This document shows positions 24,301 through 37,003 of a DNA stretch of 64,000 nucleotides, piece after piece (the stretch's first letter is position 1; each line of letters starts with the position of its first letter). The notes below the pieces were generated by a model, which saw only the letters and a list, made by a program, of their open reading frames with translations, was not told the DNA's origin and did no database searches. The stretch comes from Apis mellifera. Lineage: Eukaryota > Arthropoda > Insecta > Hymenoptera > Apidae. The stretch is taken from the NCBI RefSeq assembly GCF_003254395.2, contig NC_037638.1, positions 7,923,001 through 7,987,000 on the forward strand, read 5' to 3'. Position numbers and translations under genes: made by a program.

Positions 24301-27300
24301 TAAGGACCTTTTGTGTTTATATTTCCGTAGACAATTTGAATACGACGGTTTAAAATTAACAGTTTTATGTTTATATACGAGAAAAAGTCAGTGGATACGA
24401 AACGTTGAAAATAAACTAGAATAACTGTTGAGGATTTTTTTTTGGAATTTTTTTGAAACTTATTGTTGATACTAATAATTCAAATTAATTAATGATTCGA
24501 TACGAAATTAATTAAGAAATTAAAAATTATTTCAATCGTAATATCATTTCTATCTCGTTAACATCATGCAATTACATTTGACAATATATATACATGAAAA
24601 ATAATTGAAGAAATTTGAAAAATATTTGAAATATTTAGAGAAACATTCAGATATATGTATCTAATGCAAGATATATTATCGTCAATTATATTCATATTAT
24701 TGATAAAATAATTTTTATGAAATGATGAATAAAATTATATAAAACATGCTCAAATTATATAAAACGAGCTTCAAAATACAAAATGATTAACTGATAATTG
24801 CTTGAACGTAATTTATAATTGTAGCATGCAAATCATAAAATATTCGAGAATGACACATATCTATATGCATACATATATATATAAACATTTATTTAAGTGA
24901 AAATAATATAAAATATTATTAAGCAAACTGATATATTATCGTACCAATAGTATCAATGATGCAGACTTCATGAACCGTTGAATCTGCATTGTTGTTTATT
25001 GTTATGTTGCATGCTGCAATGATAGAAAATATATATCACTAAGTAATTAAATATTTTTATCGCGACATAAACATTTTTGGCATCCTAATCAATAGAATAT
25101 CGAAAATGGATTTATCAATTATATCGAATCAAATCGATGTCTTCTAACTAAATCATTTAACTATAAAAATTACTAAGATGTAGTATCTAAATTTTCTTTT
25201 ATAAATTTCTAATAATAATTTAATTCTTTATCTATTAATTTTCTATAAACATTATATTTTCTTCAATTCGAAATTACATCGTAATTTTCTAAGCCATAAA
25301 TCTTTTCTACCGCAAATATAGTACTATAATAGGAAGCTCAAACGATAGATTATACCTATACGAGAAATTAATTAAGAAAAATTTAAATAATTAAAATCTG
25401 TAATATTACAAATCAAGAAATAATTTCAATATAAAAAGTTATAATTTTAAATATAATTTTAAATTTCTCTAAAACTATATTAGCTTGACCTTTATCATTG
25501 AATATATGTATCTATATAAAACTTTTATACGTTACTTGTTTGGTAAATTTTTTTTATACAATATAGTTTGAAATTTTGAAATTCAATTCAATAAAATTCA
25601 ATTATTAAAATGTTTCCACTTGAATAAATGGTAAATAAGTGGTAATGGTAAATAATGGTAAATAAGTTTTTAATGAAATCTTTTGTCGTTATATGATTCC
25701 TGAAACCACCATGACACGAAAGAGTAGCATTCCCGGTTTCGTTGGTCCGGTTGAAAATCGGGGCGACAGCAAGAGAGGACGGAGATTATCTCACAAATAT
25801 TTGAGAGCAATTAGATGTTTGCTCGTCTGTTACCGTGTTTACATTGTTCTTCGTATCTAGACCGCAGACGTGTTTGTAACCGTGCACGATGTACACCAAG
25901 TTCTCCATGGATATTTCATTTAAATTTTTCTTTCATTTATTCGTATATTCGTATAATTAATCAATTTATAATATAAAATTATAAAATTTAATTAATCATT
26001 ATGTCATTATTAATTATTATATTGAATTTTATTTTTTATATTATAAAATGTCTTAACGAAAAATTAAGAAAGAAAAATTCGGCTGAAGAAGAAATTCGAA
26101 ACATTTTCAAAACATTAACGAAAAATATTCTACAGTATGTACATCAAACAGTAAGTAGATATACATAATATTTCGAATTTTTTATTGTAAACAAAAAAAA
26201 ACATCGTATTTGTCGACATAGAAAACTAACGTCCTGTTCAAATATATTTTAAACCAAGTAAATATTTTAATAAAATACAACATAATAGCTGAAATAGAAT
26301 TTATCAAGAATATTTCAATCATTTTTTCGTAGATCTATTCATCAATTTTACAAGAATGATAATATTTAAAGAATAGAATTATATACAAAGTACGTAAATG
26401 AAAAGATCTTGTGATACGATCGCGATTCCATTAATGCGGACATTTTATCGGTATTAAGAAATTTTAGTTTAATTTTGTTTTAATGTAATAATTAGAATTT
26501 CGTTTAAAGAACAAATTTTATTTTACGTGAACGAATTGTGAACAAAATAATTACGCTAAAATTTACGTTAAAATTATGTAATTTATCAATTTATTTATTT
26601 ATATATTTTTCAAATCGAATAATTGTTTTCTTGTACCGTTAACGAGTTGTATAAATGTTGTATAAATAATAAACGATTAATAAATAAACGATTGATATCG
26701 AATTTGATACATTGGAAAGGTATCAAGTATTAAGATTTTAACGAACGATTTTGTAAAATTTTGTTATGTATCGTTTTCTTTTCATCGTTTTCTTTTACGT
26801 ACTTATATATCAATTAGTCTGACGAATTCAACAATTCCAGATCTTTACACGAATTTTATTCGAAAAAGAAAATAGAAAAAAGAAATAATTTCGTATCTGT
26901 ATTCATTTCCATTTCGATTATCTCATTATATGTGGATTAAAATTTAATCGGTAATAATTTCATAGAATATTATTTCGGATTTTTTAATTGTACTTACTTA
27001 TTCAAAATAACTTAGAATTTAAATAGAATAGAATATGAATCGAATGATTTAACTATATTCTATAAGTAAATTGAAAATTATGAAAATAACACTATTTTTT
27101 ACATATTTTTCGTTTATAGCTATATATTTTTCGTTTCTCTATTTGATTTACTTTTTCGAATATCTTGATATATCTTACAGATCAATATTATCAATATTAT
27201 CAATTATTAGTTTTATTAATTAATATAATAATTTTTATTAATTATTACTATTATTAGTTATTAACTATTATTATTACTATTGTTAGTTATTAACTATTAT

Positions 27301-28326
27301 TATTATTAGTTATTATTATTATTGTTGTTAGTTATTAATTATTTAAACATAAAAGAAAAAAAAAAGAAAGGAAAATTAAACTTCAATTTCCAGAACTTGA
27401 ACTAGTAGAATGATTTTATAGAATATTAATTAATATATTTTGTAAATATGAAGATATCTGCTTTTTAAATTTTATTTTCTATTCTTATCGCGCTTATTAG
27501 ATACTACATCATTATATCGATATCAAATTATTTATTTATTGCAATTCATGGTTTTGAATTTTTAACGAAAATTTAATCAAAATTTAATTCAAAAAACTAT
27601 CATAACAAGATTACGATAATTTTTCTTACTTAATAAATATATTAATAATAAATTTTTTTCTCATTTACCTGGGTTCGGTTGACTCTGATATGATGTCTTC
27701 TTCATCCATTCGTATGGACTTCTAACCTGAGCTGGTCTCGGTGTTGTTGTGCTGTTGTTATTGTGCTGCACGTTGGTGTTAGTGTTGCTCACGCTACTAT
27801 TATGTCCCATATTATTACTATTGTTTCTGTTGTTAGGTGAAATACTATTGTTGCTATTATTAGTCGGTGGAGAAGTTGGATTGCTGGAATTGCTCATTTC
27901 GCTTCCGCTGATGGTGTTTGGTGGACTTGTTTCTCCAGCTCCAACCCCCGTGTTTGCTTCATCGCCGGTCCAATCTGTCACTCCGCTTACTTGCGACTGT
28001 TGATATACCGGCTGATGATGTTGGTATTGGAGGTGTGTGTACGCGTGAGCATGATGTGACCAGCTCGGTAGAACCTCCGCAGGATCTAAGTACTGCTGTC
28101 CGGCAGCCTGGTGGTGTACTCCGTGCGGATGTCCATGGTACCCGTACCAATATTGTTGGCTACCGTCGGCAACAGATGAATTATTCGCGTGCTGTTGCGT
28201 CTGTTGCACTTGAGTTTGTTGCATCTGTTGCCCTAATGGTTGTTGGCCAACAATCTGTTGTTGCTGCCGGTACATCGCGAATGGAGTGTAGTACGGCATC
28301 ATACCGAGCCCGCTGATGTCCGCCAT
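18395..28326 (-). CDS. cad: Caudal homeodomain transcription factor
   Basis: Nuclear homeodomain activator of the ParaHox/Cdx family, required for posterior patterning and gut development in insects. Coding exons on the minus strand: 28326-27669, 19335-19190, 18667-18395; phases 1 and 0 agree, total 358 aa. Residues 1-200 are low-complexity: Q-rich runs near aa 20-45, an H/Y/Q-rich section, then N/S-rich repeats near 150-195. The Caudal-type tryptophan motif YEWMKK (W207) lies just before the intron. The homeodomain is aa 225-284, split by the second intron after RQV/Q-type residue 46, with KIWFQNRRAKERK in helix 3 (W48, F49, N51 present). A charged tail (KKREEMERERELK) follows. The start ATGGCGGAC lies in CTCAATGGCG. 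Cdx/Caudal relatives share the YEWM motif, the YITIRRKAEL helix and SLSERQ, so the identity is secure. Intron 1 is 8.3 kb, which is typical for a regulated homeobox gene. Confidence 0.96.
22090..22110 (+). repeat. Shared 21-bp block, copy 2
   Basis: Counterpart of 15985-16005 (17 of 21 identical). It lies 20 bp left of the inverted repeat at 22131-22151. Confidence 0.4.
22131..22151. repeat. Perfect short inverted repeat in the caudal intron
   Basis: CCATTTCGC, a 3-bp spacer, then GCGAAATGG: nine perfect pairs in a GC-richer island. It could be a dimeric factor site. The stem is too short to suggest a structured RNA by itself. Confidence 0.5.
27183..27345. repeat. ATT/ATTATTAGTT simple repeat
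   Basis: An imperfect run of ATT and TTAGTTATTAACT-like units within caudal intron 1. Confidence 0.7.
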
Positions 28327-28384
28327 TGAGGTAAGAGATGATATTATGCACTTGTACTATATAAATATATATATATATTTTTAC

Positions 28385-28466
28385 GCCTATCAATAGGCTA
28401 TATTAATAAATATCCAGCTTATCAATGAAGCTGTATTAATAAATATCCAGCTTATCAATGAAGCTG
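28385..28466. repeat. 33-bp tandem duplication built of hairpins in the caudal 5' leader
   Basis: Two identical 33-bp units, 28401-28433 and 28434-28466. Each contains CAGCTT-ATCAATG-AAGCTG, a 6-bp stem with a 7-nt loop. A third hairpin, GCCTAT-CA-ATAGGC, lies just left at 28385-28398. All three carry TATCAAT at the apex. The block is 60-140 bp 5' of the caudal start codon, so it would lie in the transcribed leader if transcription begins near 28790. Confidence 0.7.
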
Positions 28467-28499
28467 TCGTCAATATAAAAATATTATTAATTCGAGTTT

Positions 28500-28990
28500 T
28501 TCATAATAATTTAATTGTGTGTGTGTTAAAAATGTTAAAATTTTTTGAATCTATTTCCATGGAGCACTGAGAAGAATTGAGAAATATTAACACTTGAGTA
28601 TATATTTAGCGAAAAGACTGTTCTCCGAAATGGACTAATGCACTCACGGAATTCTTGGGGTACACTGCACAGAACGAAAGGTAACGATCATCAGTTAGAT
28701 GACCGTTGAGCACCCGCGATGTTATTGAGATGTTGGTTACGACTGCTTCCTGATTTGTGACCATCGAAGGATCCGACAACTTTACTTAAATAGCAAAGTC
28801 CGCCTACAGCGTGCTTATATCCCCACCACGCGGTCACTTTTCCGCCAATCGTCATTCGGCTCTCCACTCTCCAACCGTAATGGCCGTTCGACCATCGTCC
28901 CAACGCCCAAACATACCGCTATTCGATAAAATACGCGCAGAAGGCGGTCCTCACGCCTCCGAAAACGCGATTCCCATGTAAAAGATGCGA
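28500..28990 (-). promoter_or_regulatory. Candidate caudal promoter region
   Basis: A sharp rise in GC content directly upstream of caudal. On the minus strand a TATA-like GATATAAGC sits near 28813-28821, which would place a start near 28790, about 460 bp before the ATG. No clear initiator could be fixed. ORFs within it lack domains. Confidence 0.4.
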
Positions 28991-31900
28991 AATAGACAAT
29001 ATTTTTCCCGCTTATCGCACTTTACCAGCATTTGTCCACGTTATGAAAATATATCTTTCGTCTTTGTGTGTTTACATGACCTCTACTTCTAGTGGGAGAA
29101 TTCTTTTAATTGGATGCATGCAAGAAAGTTAAAATTGTTAGATTTGACTTTCACGATATTGTTTTGATAGTGTAATGTATAATTTTTAATAATTTTTTTA
29201 CACTTTGCTTTCCCCAATTATGCTTACTTATTAATTGAGAAATTTTTTAATATTTTTAATATAAATAGTTTTAATATAAATAATTTAATGTTTTTAATTT
29301 TTGAATTAGTGTTTTTAATTTTCGAGTTATTTTTTTTAATTGTACATACAAATGTATACAACAAAATTATTACCATGAAAGTTTGTTATTGTGTAGTTAT
29401 ATTACAGTTAGTTCTAGTCAAATATCATATAAATTAAATAACATCGTGGTTATAACTATTTTTAAGGAATCATAATTAACAATATTTTTATTCATTTTTA
29501 TTGAAAATGAAAAATACAAAATTTAGAAGGAATTTATATAATCAATTCCATGCAAAAAGTAATAGAAAAAATTACATTTACAGCATTCTAAATTTTAATT
29601 TTATTTGACTTTTATGAATTGAAATATTTTAAAATTTAAATGATAAGTAATTATTTTATTACAGTAAATATTATAATTATGAACGATAATATTGTATTGT
29701 TATATTATTTTATTTAATATTACATGTAAATAAGTATATTTAGATAATTGATGTATATTTTTTGAGTTTTATATATATTGATGTATGGATGGGAATCGCG
29801 TTCATTGCACCAAGCCAACAAATTAGTATGATATTTTATTGCGTGGTCGTAACAAAATCATACATAATTAAGAATGTATAACAATTATAAATTGCAACAG
29901 CTCGGTTCATAAATCACCTTGCTGTGAAAATGATTTAAAGCTAAAAACTTGAATTTGCCATGAGTATGATTAAGATCGATCATCATCGTTTATTACGTTT
30001 ACATAACTGTTAAATGAGAATTAAACATTTGCGCATAACGATTGCACGGACAATCTATATTCAAACTATTTTCAACAATAATATAGATATCCCTTGCTTA
30101 TCAGTATATTCTATATTTGTTTCCAGTGACTTGAAACTCGTGTTCTTTACGTTTCATTCGTGTATAAGAATACATGTACATAATATACATATTTTTATTA
30201 AATTAATTTAAGCTATATAATTCATTTATTAAAATTTATAAGCGTAGATACGTACCATTTAAATATATTTTGAAAATTAATTTAATCGCATCATATTATA
30301 TTACTTTTTTTTTATTAAAAAATTTTTTTTTATTAAAAATTTAAAAAATGATAAAAAATGATTGATAATAAAATTTGAAAACTTAAGTAAAATTTTCTTG
30401 CATGCTTTTGTAAATACATTTAAAAAATTATCTTTTATTTCTAAATCAATAATAATAATAATAATAATAGAATAATAAAAATATGTATATTACATGATTT
30501 TATATCATTTTATGACTTATAATTAAATTCAAATTATCAACTTTCTGTCAAAATATATAAACAAATGTAAATATACTTTTTTTTTAATCTAAATTCAATT
30601 AAATGTGATAATAGATTAAAAATTGATTTTTTTTCTATCTATATCGAATATACTTCCAGAAATAAGTCAGTTTCAATAAAAATATCTAAGTTACTTATTT
30701 ATTTACATACATTTATGATTAAAATATCGATTTTAAAATTTTCTAAGATTTAGAAAGATAAGTAAGTAAGTATTTTATAAACTGATTATAATTTAAAAAA
30801 ATTTTTTTTTTACGTTTCTAATAGTATGAATAATTTATTCTTTATTCAATTAAATTTTATCGAAAAAAATATTTTAAAGAAATGTTTCATGCTTCAGAAG
30901 CGTATTTGATATTGATCTTGTCTTGATATTCAAGGTCTTAATCATTGTATCACAGTCATAGTTTTCTTAAATAAAAATTTTCATTTTTCATGAAATTTTA
31001 ATTTTCAAATAAAACAGTTATTAATCTATAACATATATGTTTTTATTCTTATCATTTTTCTATTTGACTTTCAGTTTCTGATTTAAAATAATACATATAC
31101 TTACATTGTCAGATTGTTCAGATTGTTTTGTTTATTTCCTAAAATTTAATTATAAAAAGAAATCTATCGAACAATTCAAGATCAATCATCTATCCTATAA
31201 TCTATTTTACAATCAAGATTAGAATCAAATCAAAAGAATAAATTATTCGCGTCTATATTCGAGATACACATATAAAAAATAATGTGTTTCGTGAATGTCA
31301 ATAAAAATTGATATGAATATCAATAAGAAATCACATCTTCGTTGACGATGAGACGTAAGATGGATTATATTAGCTGTTTAGAAGGCAAAGATAATCTTTT
31401 GGTGTAATGGCAGCTAGCGTAGGCCCACCGACTGCGACGTGTGTCACAATATTGACTCGCATTGCTGCTAGCGCTTACGCGGTCCCTAAGCTCCTTTCGT
31501 CCACCAGTTGGAAATGCTCCGCCTCCGGATACCCGTTCCCTCTCTTTCGTTCTCTCTTATCCTTTTTCCTGTACTTTTCCTTTTTGTCTCTCTCCTTCTT
31601 TTTGGCCTTTGTGATCTTTCCCGTTTACCGACCGGCATTTTCGATCCCCACTTCGTTCTTGTCCTCGTTTCTTCGTTGTACAAGTAATAAATTTGCAATA
31701 CTTTATAATTTTGTTTTATAAATTTTCTTTTTAAATTATAATTTTTAAATTAATAATTTTTAGAAAAAATTATAAAGAATTGAATTTTAACTAATTGTTA
31801 AAAAGTTAGATGCAGTGTTATTTCTTTTGAAATAAATTAAAATCGAGATAAAGAAACAACAATTTTCTGATCAATTTTTATAGTTTTCTTTATAGTTTTA

Positions 31901-32561
31901 AATATGATTATTAAAATTTTTTTATTTTTTTATATTTATTTTTTATGAATGGTGAAATTTTATGATGAAATATAGTTACTTAAATAAATATTTTTTTATG
32001 TATAATTATTGAAATTTTATTTCTTATTTTTCATATGTTTCTTTTATGGATGATAAAGTATAATTATTTAAATAGATATTTATTTATTATTATTTATTAT
32101 TTATTTAATGAGATTTTAGATTATTTTATTTTAATAAAATAAAGAGATTTATTTCAATAATTCGAAGAATATGAAATGATGAACTGTGTGCTGCAAATGA
32201 TTTATTTTTCCCTTTTACGGTTTTTCTTTATTTTCGTAATTTTTTTCTACAATGATCGTAATAAAGTGACAAAAGATGTTTATCATGTCAATGATTAGTG
32301 TGACTAGAATAGTTTGTCAAAATGTCATCGCAATACTTCTTGTAAGGATCCTTTTCTTAAATCCTGCTGTTCGGTACACAAGTTCATAGTAGCTGTAGTA
32401 AATTCCGTAATTATTCGGTTAGTTTATTATTTTGAAGATGCGAAAATATTTACTGACAAGTAAATACACTAAAAAATCTTATCTTTCCAAGTTACAAGTG
32501 ATTTTTATCACTTTTTATCTAGTATCTAAAAATTTGTGACAAATAGAAGATATTATCAAAT

Positions 32562-32586
32562 AAAAAAAAAAAAAAAAAAAAAAAAA
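32562..32586. repeat. Poly(A) run
   Basis: Twenty-five uninterrupted A residues. There is no retrotransposon body or target-site duplication next to it. Confidence 0.85.
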
Positions 32587-34072
32587 GAAAATAATAAAAC
32601 GAATACGAATTATATTTTCAAATTTAATTTCAAAAAATGGAATAAAAATTTTTATTAACTTTACCAACTTTTTCTCTTACTTTTCCTTCATTGAAAATTA
32701 TATTGATGTTGATAAGAAAAGAAAGTTTAAGAAAGTTTCGGTTTTTAGAAAAGTTTCTAGAAAATTCAAAAGGTGCACATTTTCTTTTGTCTTTAAAAGT
32801 AGTTTATTATTGTTGTTAAATTGTATGCACCTTTTGTAGGTATATTTGAGTAAATATATTTTAGAGAATAGAAAATTTTTCAATGTCAATATTTCAGAAA
32901 ATATTGGTTTCAGACAAGGGTCTGAATATTTCTGAAACGTTACTATTTCAATTAACGAAATACAAAATGGAAAACGGTACTTCAGAGGCAATTTGTCCTT
33001 TGTCTGCATTATTCATCATCCAGCTTAAAATTCAATAATAACATATTGTAACTTCTCATATTTAAAATTTTTAAACTTAACTTAAATGAAATGCTGTTTC
33101 TAATATAAATACCTGCAAGACCTTCTCTAAACAATAGTCTTAGTTCGTTTCTAACAATAAGTAAAATTTCTCTTAGTGTTATCCGTTTTTTAGGTGCAAT
33201 AATAAATATTCATAAAGTAATTATTTATATATCTCTTTTATAAATTTTTATTATTTATATCAATTTCTATAAATTTATATTAATTTTCGACGAACGAATA
33301 ACATGTACAAACAGACATAGAATAATTTTTTATGAAAAAATAAAATAAAATTTTTTCGTCAAATACTTCATTTTCGAGAAAATGCAATTTGAAAATTTTT
33401 CGATTAAATATAAATAAAATTAACTAATTTTTAATGAACAATTCTACAATTAAAAATAGAAATAATAAAATATAAAATTTTATTTTATTTACAAAATAAG
33501 AATTTTAAAAATTGTTGATTATACAATTTTTTGTCTGTATTCATATTTATTCATAATCTCGATTTTTTTAAAAATAAAATTTTTGAAGATATATTTTAAA
33601 CTAAGAATTTTACTTAAGAATTTCACATTTATTATTATAATTATTATCATAATAAATATTTGTTATTAATGTGTAATATTAATATTAATATTTTATAATT
33701 TTATCACAATATTATAGAATTATTTATGCAATTATCATTAAACTTATATTCTAGAAAATATTTATAAAATACCTTTTTCTTATATTTTTTTTTAATACAC
33801 ATTAAAAATTACATAAATATTAACAATTCGTTATAATTTACAAAAAGACAGGTATTATTTTTATAAAAATTTGAAATAATAATATACAATACAACAATAG
33901 ATATGTAAATATTTAGTTAGTAAGTATATCTAACTAAACGTCGTAACAAATTTTAACCATTATCTATGCCTAGAAATAAAGAAACTTACTGACCCACTCT
34001 TCGTGAATTTAATGAGGAGTAATTTCAAAGTCAAAATGTTTGCACTGCAAACAAGCAATAAACACCCTCATA

Positions 34073-34130
34073 AATGACCGGTAACGTGCAAGAGAAATAT
34101 TTTTACCTAACTGTCCATATCTTTTTATGA
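34073..34130. promoter_or_regulatory. Inverted pair of Caudal-type sites
   Basis: CTCATAAA near 34073 and TTTATGAG near 34123 are exact inverted copies. TTTATG/CATAAA is the known Caudal/Cdx core. A perfect GTTTGCA-C-TGCAAAC palindrome lies about 40 bp to the left. Confidence 0.3.
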
Positions 34131-35054
34131 GGTTAAACAGCATGTTTCGGAAACTAACTGAAAAGGATTAAAACTGCCAGAAATTAAAAATTTATCATCG
34201 TCTATAAAAATGGCGTCCCGAGGTTCGCAAACAATAAAAATTGATTTATATGTATACAAGTTGTACAACGATGTTCTCGTTTTTAGGAACTTTGAAATTC
34301 TTCTCTTGAAAATCGAAAGATATCCATTATTTAATGGAAAAATCGTGGAGAAAGAGAACAATTGAAACACGCACGTACGCGTACGAGGCGAAGGAGATAA
34401 AAGATAAACTGATACGTCACGTAGTCGTATCTCTACACGGTATTACGCATGCTTAGAAGAGTTTTCAAAACGGTGACATTTGCGTCAACCATTTCTTTAC
34501 GCAGATTAAATGTAATCATTGAGAATACATGTGAATATTTGCATGCCGAAAAGTGTGCACTGCAATGACTCGACAGTTTCGTTAAAGACTAAAATTATAA
34601 TGTTAATGAGTAGTATAATGTAAAAATAGAAAAAAAAACTTGTTTTATATAAGAGAGATCGTAAATTTAATGTAATGTCTCTTACTTTGCAAAAATAATG
34701 CAAGAATTTCTAAATAAATCTAAATTGTAACCATTATATAATTTCATACTTTTATAATTTGATCAAAATATGATAGAGAATGCTTTTTTCCACTCTTTTT
34801 ATCGATATTCTTTTAATATTCTTTTATAGAAATAAATTTCTTCATCGCGTCGAAAGATGAAGAAATCAGCCTTTACTCGTCTTATTTTTCTTTGTTTTAT
34901 TCATCTTTCATTCCTTGCGTGCATCACTCCGCCGGCGCATACGACGATCATAGAGTTACATGAACTCGTGAACATTAATTGACGAACATCTTCGTTTCTT
35001 CGCCCAGTCGACTTTAATGATCGGCACCGTAAAAGTGTTTTCTATTTTTATTTT

Positions 35055-35070
35055 TTTATGACGCCATAAA
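35055..35070. promoter_or_regulatory. Palindromic pair of Caudal-type sites
   Basis: TTTATG-ACGC-CATAAA places two Caudal/Cdx consensus cores head to head with 4 bp between them, in a GC-richer island about 6.7 kb upstream of the caudal ATG. It is a candidate autoregulatory site. Confidence 0.35.
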
Positions 35071-36929
35071 CACGTAACTGATGAAGAGGTATGCACGCGT
35101 ACGCGCTCGCGAATCCTCACGAATACTCCCTGCGCGATGCACTTTGTTTATATACGGAGTTCGTTGTATTATCCCCCGATATAGTTGAAAATCAAGCGGC
35201 ATTGTAAAATACTTCATTCAATAAACGATAAATCTGTTTAAAAAAAAAAAAGAAAATCACAAAAGATTTATAACGATTACATTATTGCTTAATGGTAGTA
35301 CTTGTTCATTGTCTTTCGTCAGTAAAAGAAGAGATCGTCGTGATCGAATAATGCGATAAATCAAATGATATCGCGATCGAATAACAAATCAAACGAATTC
35401 GAGAAGTTTACATATATTTATAGAGATTGTAAATTAATATAATATATCTGAATGAAAGACTTGATAAACGATATTTAATAATAGTCTTAACATTGACAAT
35501 AAAATAAAATAAATAAAGTTTTTAATTTTCTTTATGAAAACATTTATACTACTATACTATACGTTTTATATTATCTGAAATGATGAATATTCTTAAATTT
35601 TATATCAATGAAATGATAGAATAAAAGAAAAAAGGAAATAAAGTTGGATGGTAGAAATAGAAGTTGACAGAATCTTTCTTCGATATCGAGATAAAAAAAA
35701 TTTGTTGGCATGTTCGAATGTGTTAGTTAGCCGAAATTCCTTGCAGAACATTTAGTTATACTGCAGAGCACAGTAGCTATGAGTCGCAAACCCTTGATTA
35801 TGGCACCTGCGGGAAGCATGATAGCACATCAGGGCACTGCAACGTCTCGTAACTTTACATAAAATTAGTATCTAAAAGCCCTTCGTCTTTATGGAGCTCA
35901 TGAAACAAATGTGCCGAGGCTAGTTATTATACATGTATCTTTACGAAAAATTATTTTTACTTCTAATCGAAGCTAAGCTAATAAAAACAACAACGTAAAC
36001 AATGATTCAATGAAAATGTTCAAATTTATATTAAACAATCGCGAAAAATATAAATTTGTTTTAAATAATCAATTTGCTTCGTGGATTTTGAATTTATTCT
36101 GAATTGATTTATCGTTTATTGAGAAAATATTATCACGATATGAATAATTTATGAAACATTGTATATAAATTTGTGATTTTGTACAAAAAGTATCATATTT
36201 TCATAAAAACAAAATTTGAAAGTAGAAACTTTTATGTTTTTAAAAAACATGAATTTCTTAACGTATATTTAAGCGTTAATATTTTCATAAATTGATATAT
36301 AACATGTACCAAATTATAGAAATATGTTTTATATAAAATTCAATTACATTAACGATAAATTGACAGTAACAATTGACATAATTACAAAAGTTTGCAGAAA
36401 TTAAATTTTTATTTAAAAATAATACTGTTCAAGTTAATGTCTGAATCAATATTAACTTTTGACGTTCAATCTATTTTAGATTATAAATAATAATTATGAT
36501 ACGCTATAAATATAGATTAGAAAAGAAAATAAAATAAAATTAGATTATACTACTTAGAAATAAAATAATTACTTAGAAAATAAAATAATTTAATCATAAA
36601 AGTTTAAATTTGCTAGATTGTTTAAAATGCTAGATTGTCTATAATATAATAAATCATAAAATTTTATAATTTGTCGTAGGTAAATAAAAGTTAAGATATT
36701 AAGAAAATTTATGAACGTGATTGAATAATATGATATAAAAGAATATGAACCATATTGTCATTTATGATCAAAATACGAAATCGAGACGGATAAAATATAT
36801 ATATATATACATATAAAAAGAAAGTAGGAAAAACTTTGTAATAAATCATTTTACAAATCTGTTTTCATATTTAGAGAAATTTCACGATGAATATTTCTTC
36901 TAAGCGGAAACCAGCATCACAAAGCAAGG

Positions 36930-37003
36930 TAGGAAAAAATAAAAGAGAAAAAAAGGAAAGAAAGGAAAAAAAAAAAGAAAAGAAAAGAAAAAAAAAAGAA
37001 AAA
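36930..37003. repeat. Polypurine (A/G) tract
   Basis: An almost pure A/G stretch made of AAAG/GGAAAG units. Confidence 0.75.

Larger units (their letters stand above)
19336..27668 (-). other. Large first intron of caudal with several GC-richer islands
   Basis: 8.3 kb without a recognisable exon. Islands of more balanced composition lie at about 19800-20110, 20990-21350, 21960-22380, 22840-23300, 23880-24250 and 25690-25910. They contain ORFs of 60-115 codons on either strand that overlap one another and have no domain or splice partner, so I treat them as candidate enhancers. A simple ATT-rich repeat fills 27183-27345. The intron ends in a long A/T tract and TTGCAG at the homeobox exon. Confidence 0.45.

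Noticed and set aside
27749..28316. Plus-strand ORFs opposite caudal exon 1
   Set aside because: Shadows of the Q/H/N-rich caudal coding sequence; the L-rich product is the complement of repeated CAA/AAC codons.
31407..31721. 104-codon ORF with an apparent hydrophobic stretch
   Set aside because: The hydrophobic F/L/S segment is the translation of a pyrimidine tract. There is no homologue I recognise and no splice context.
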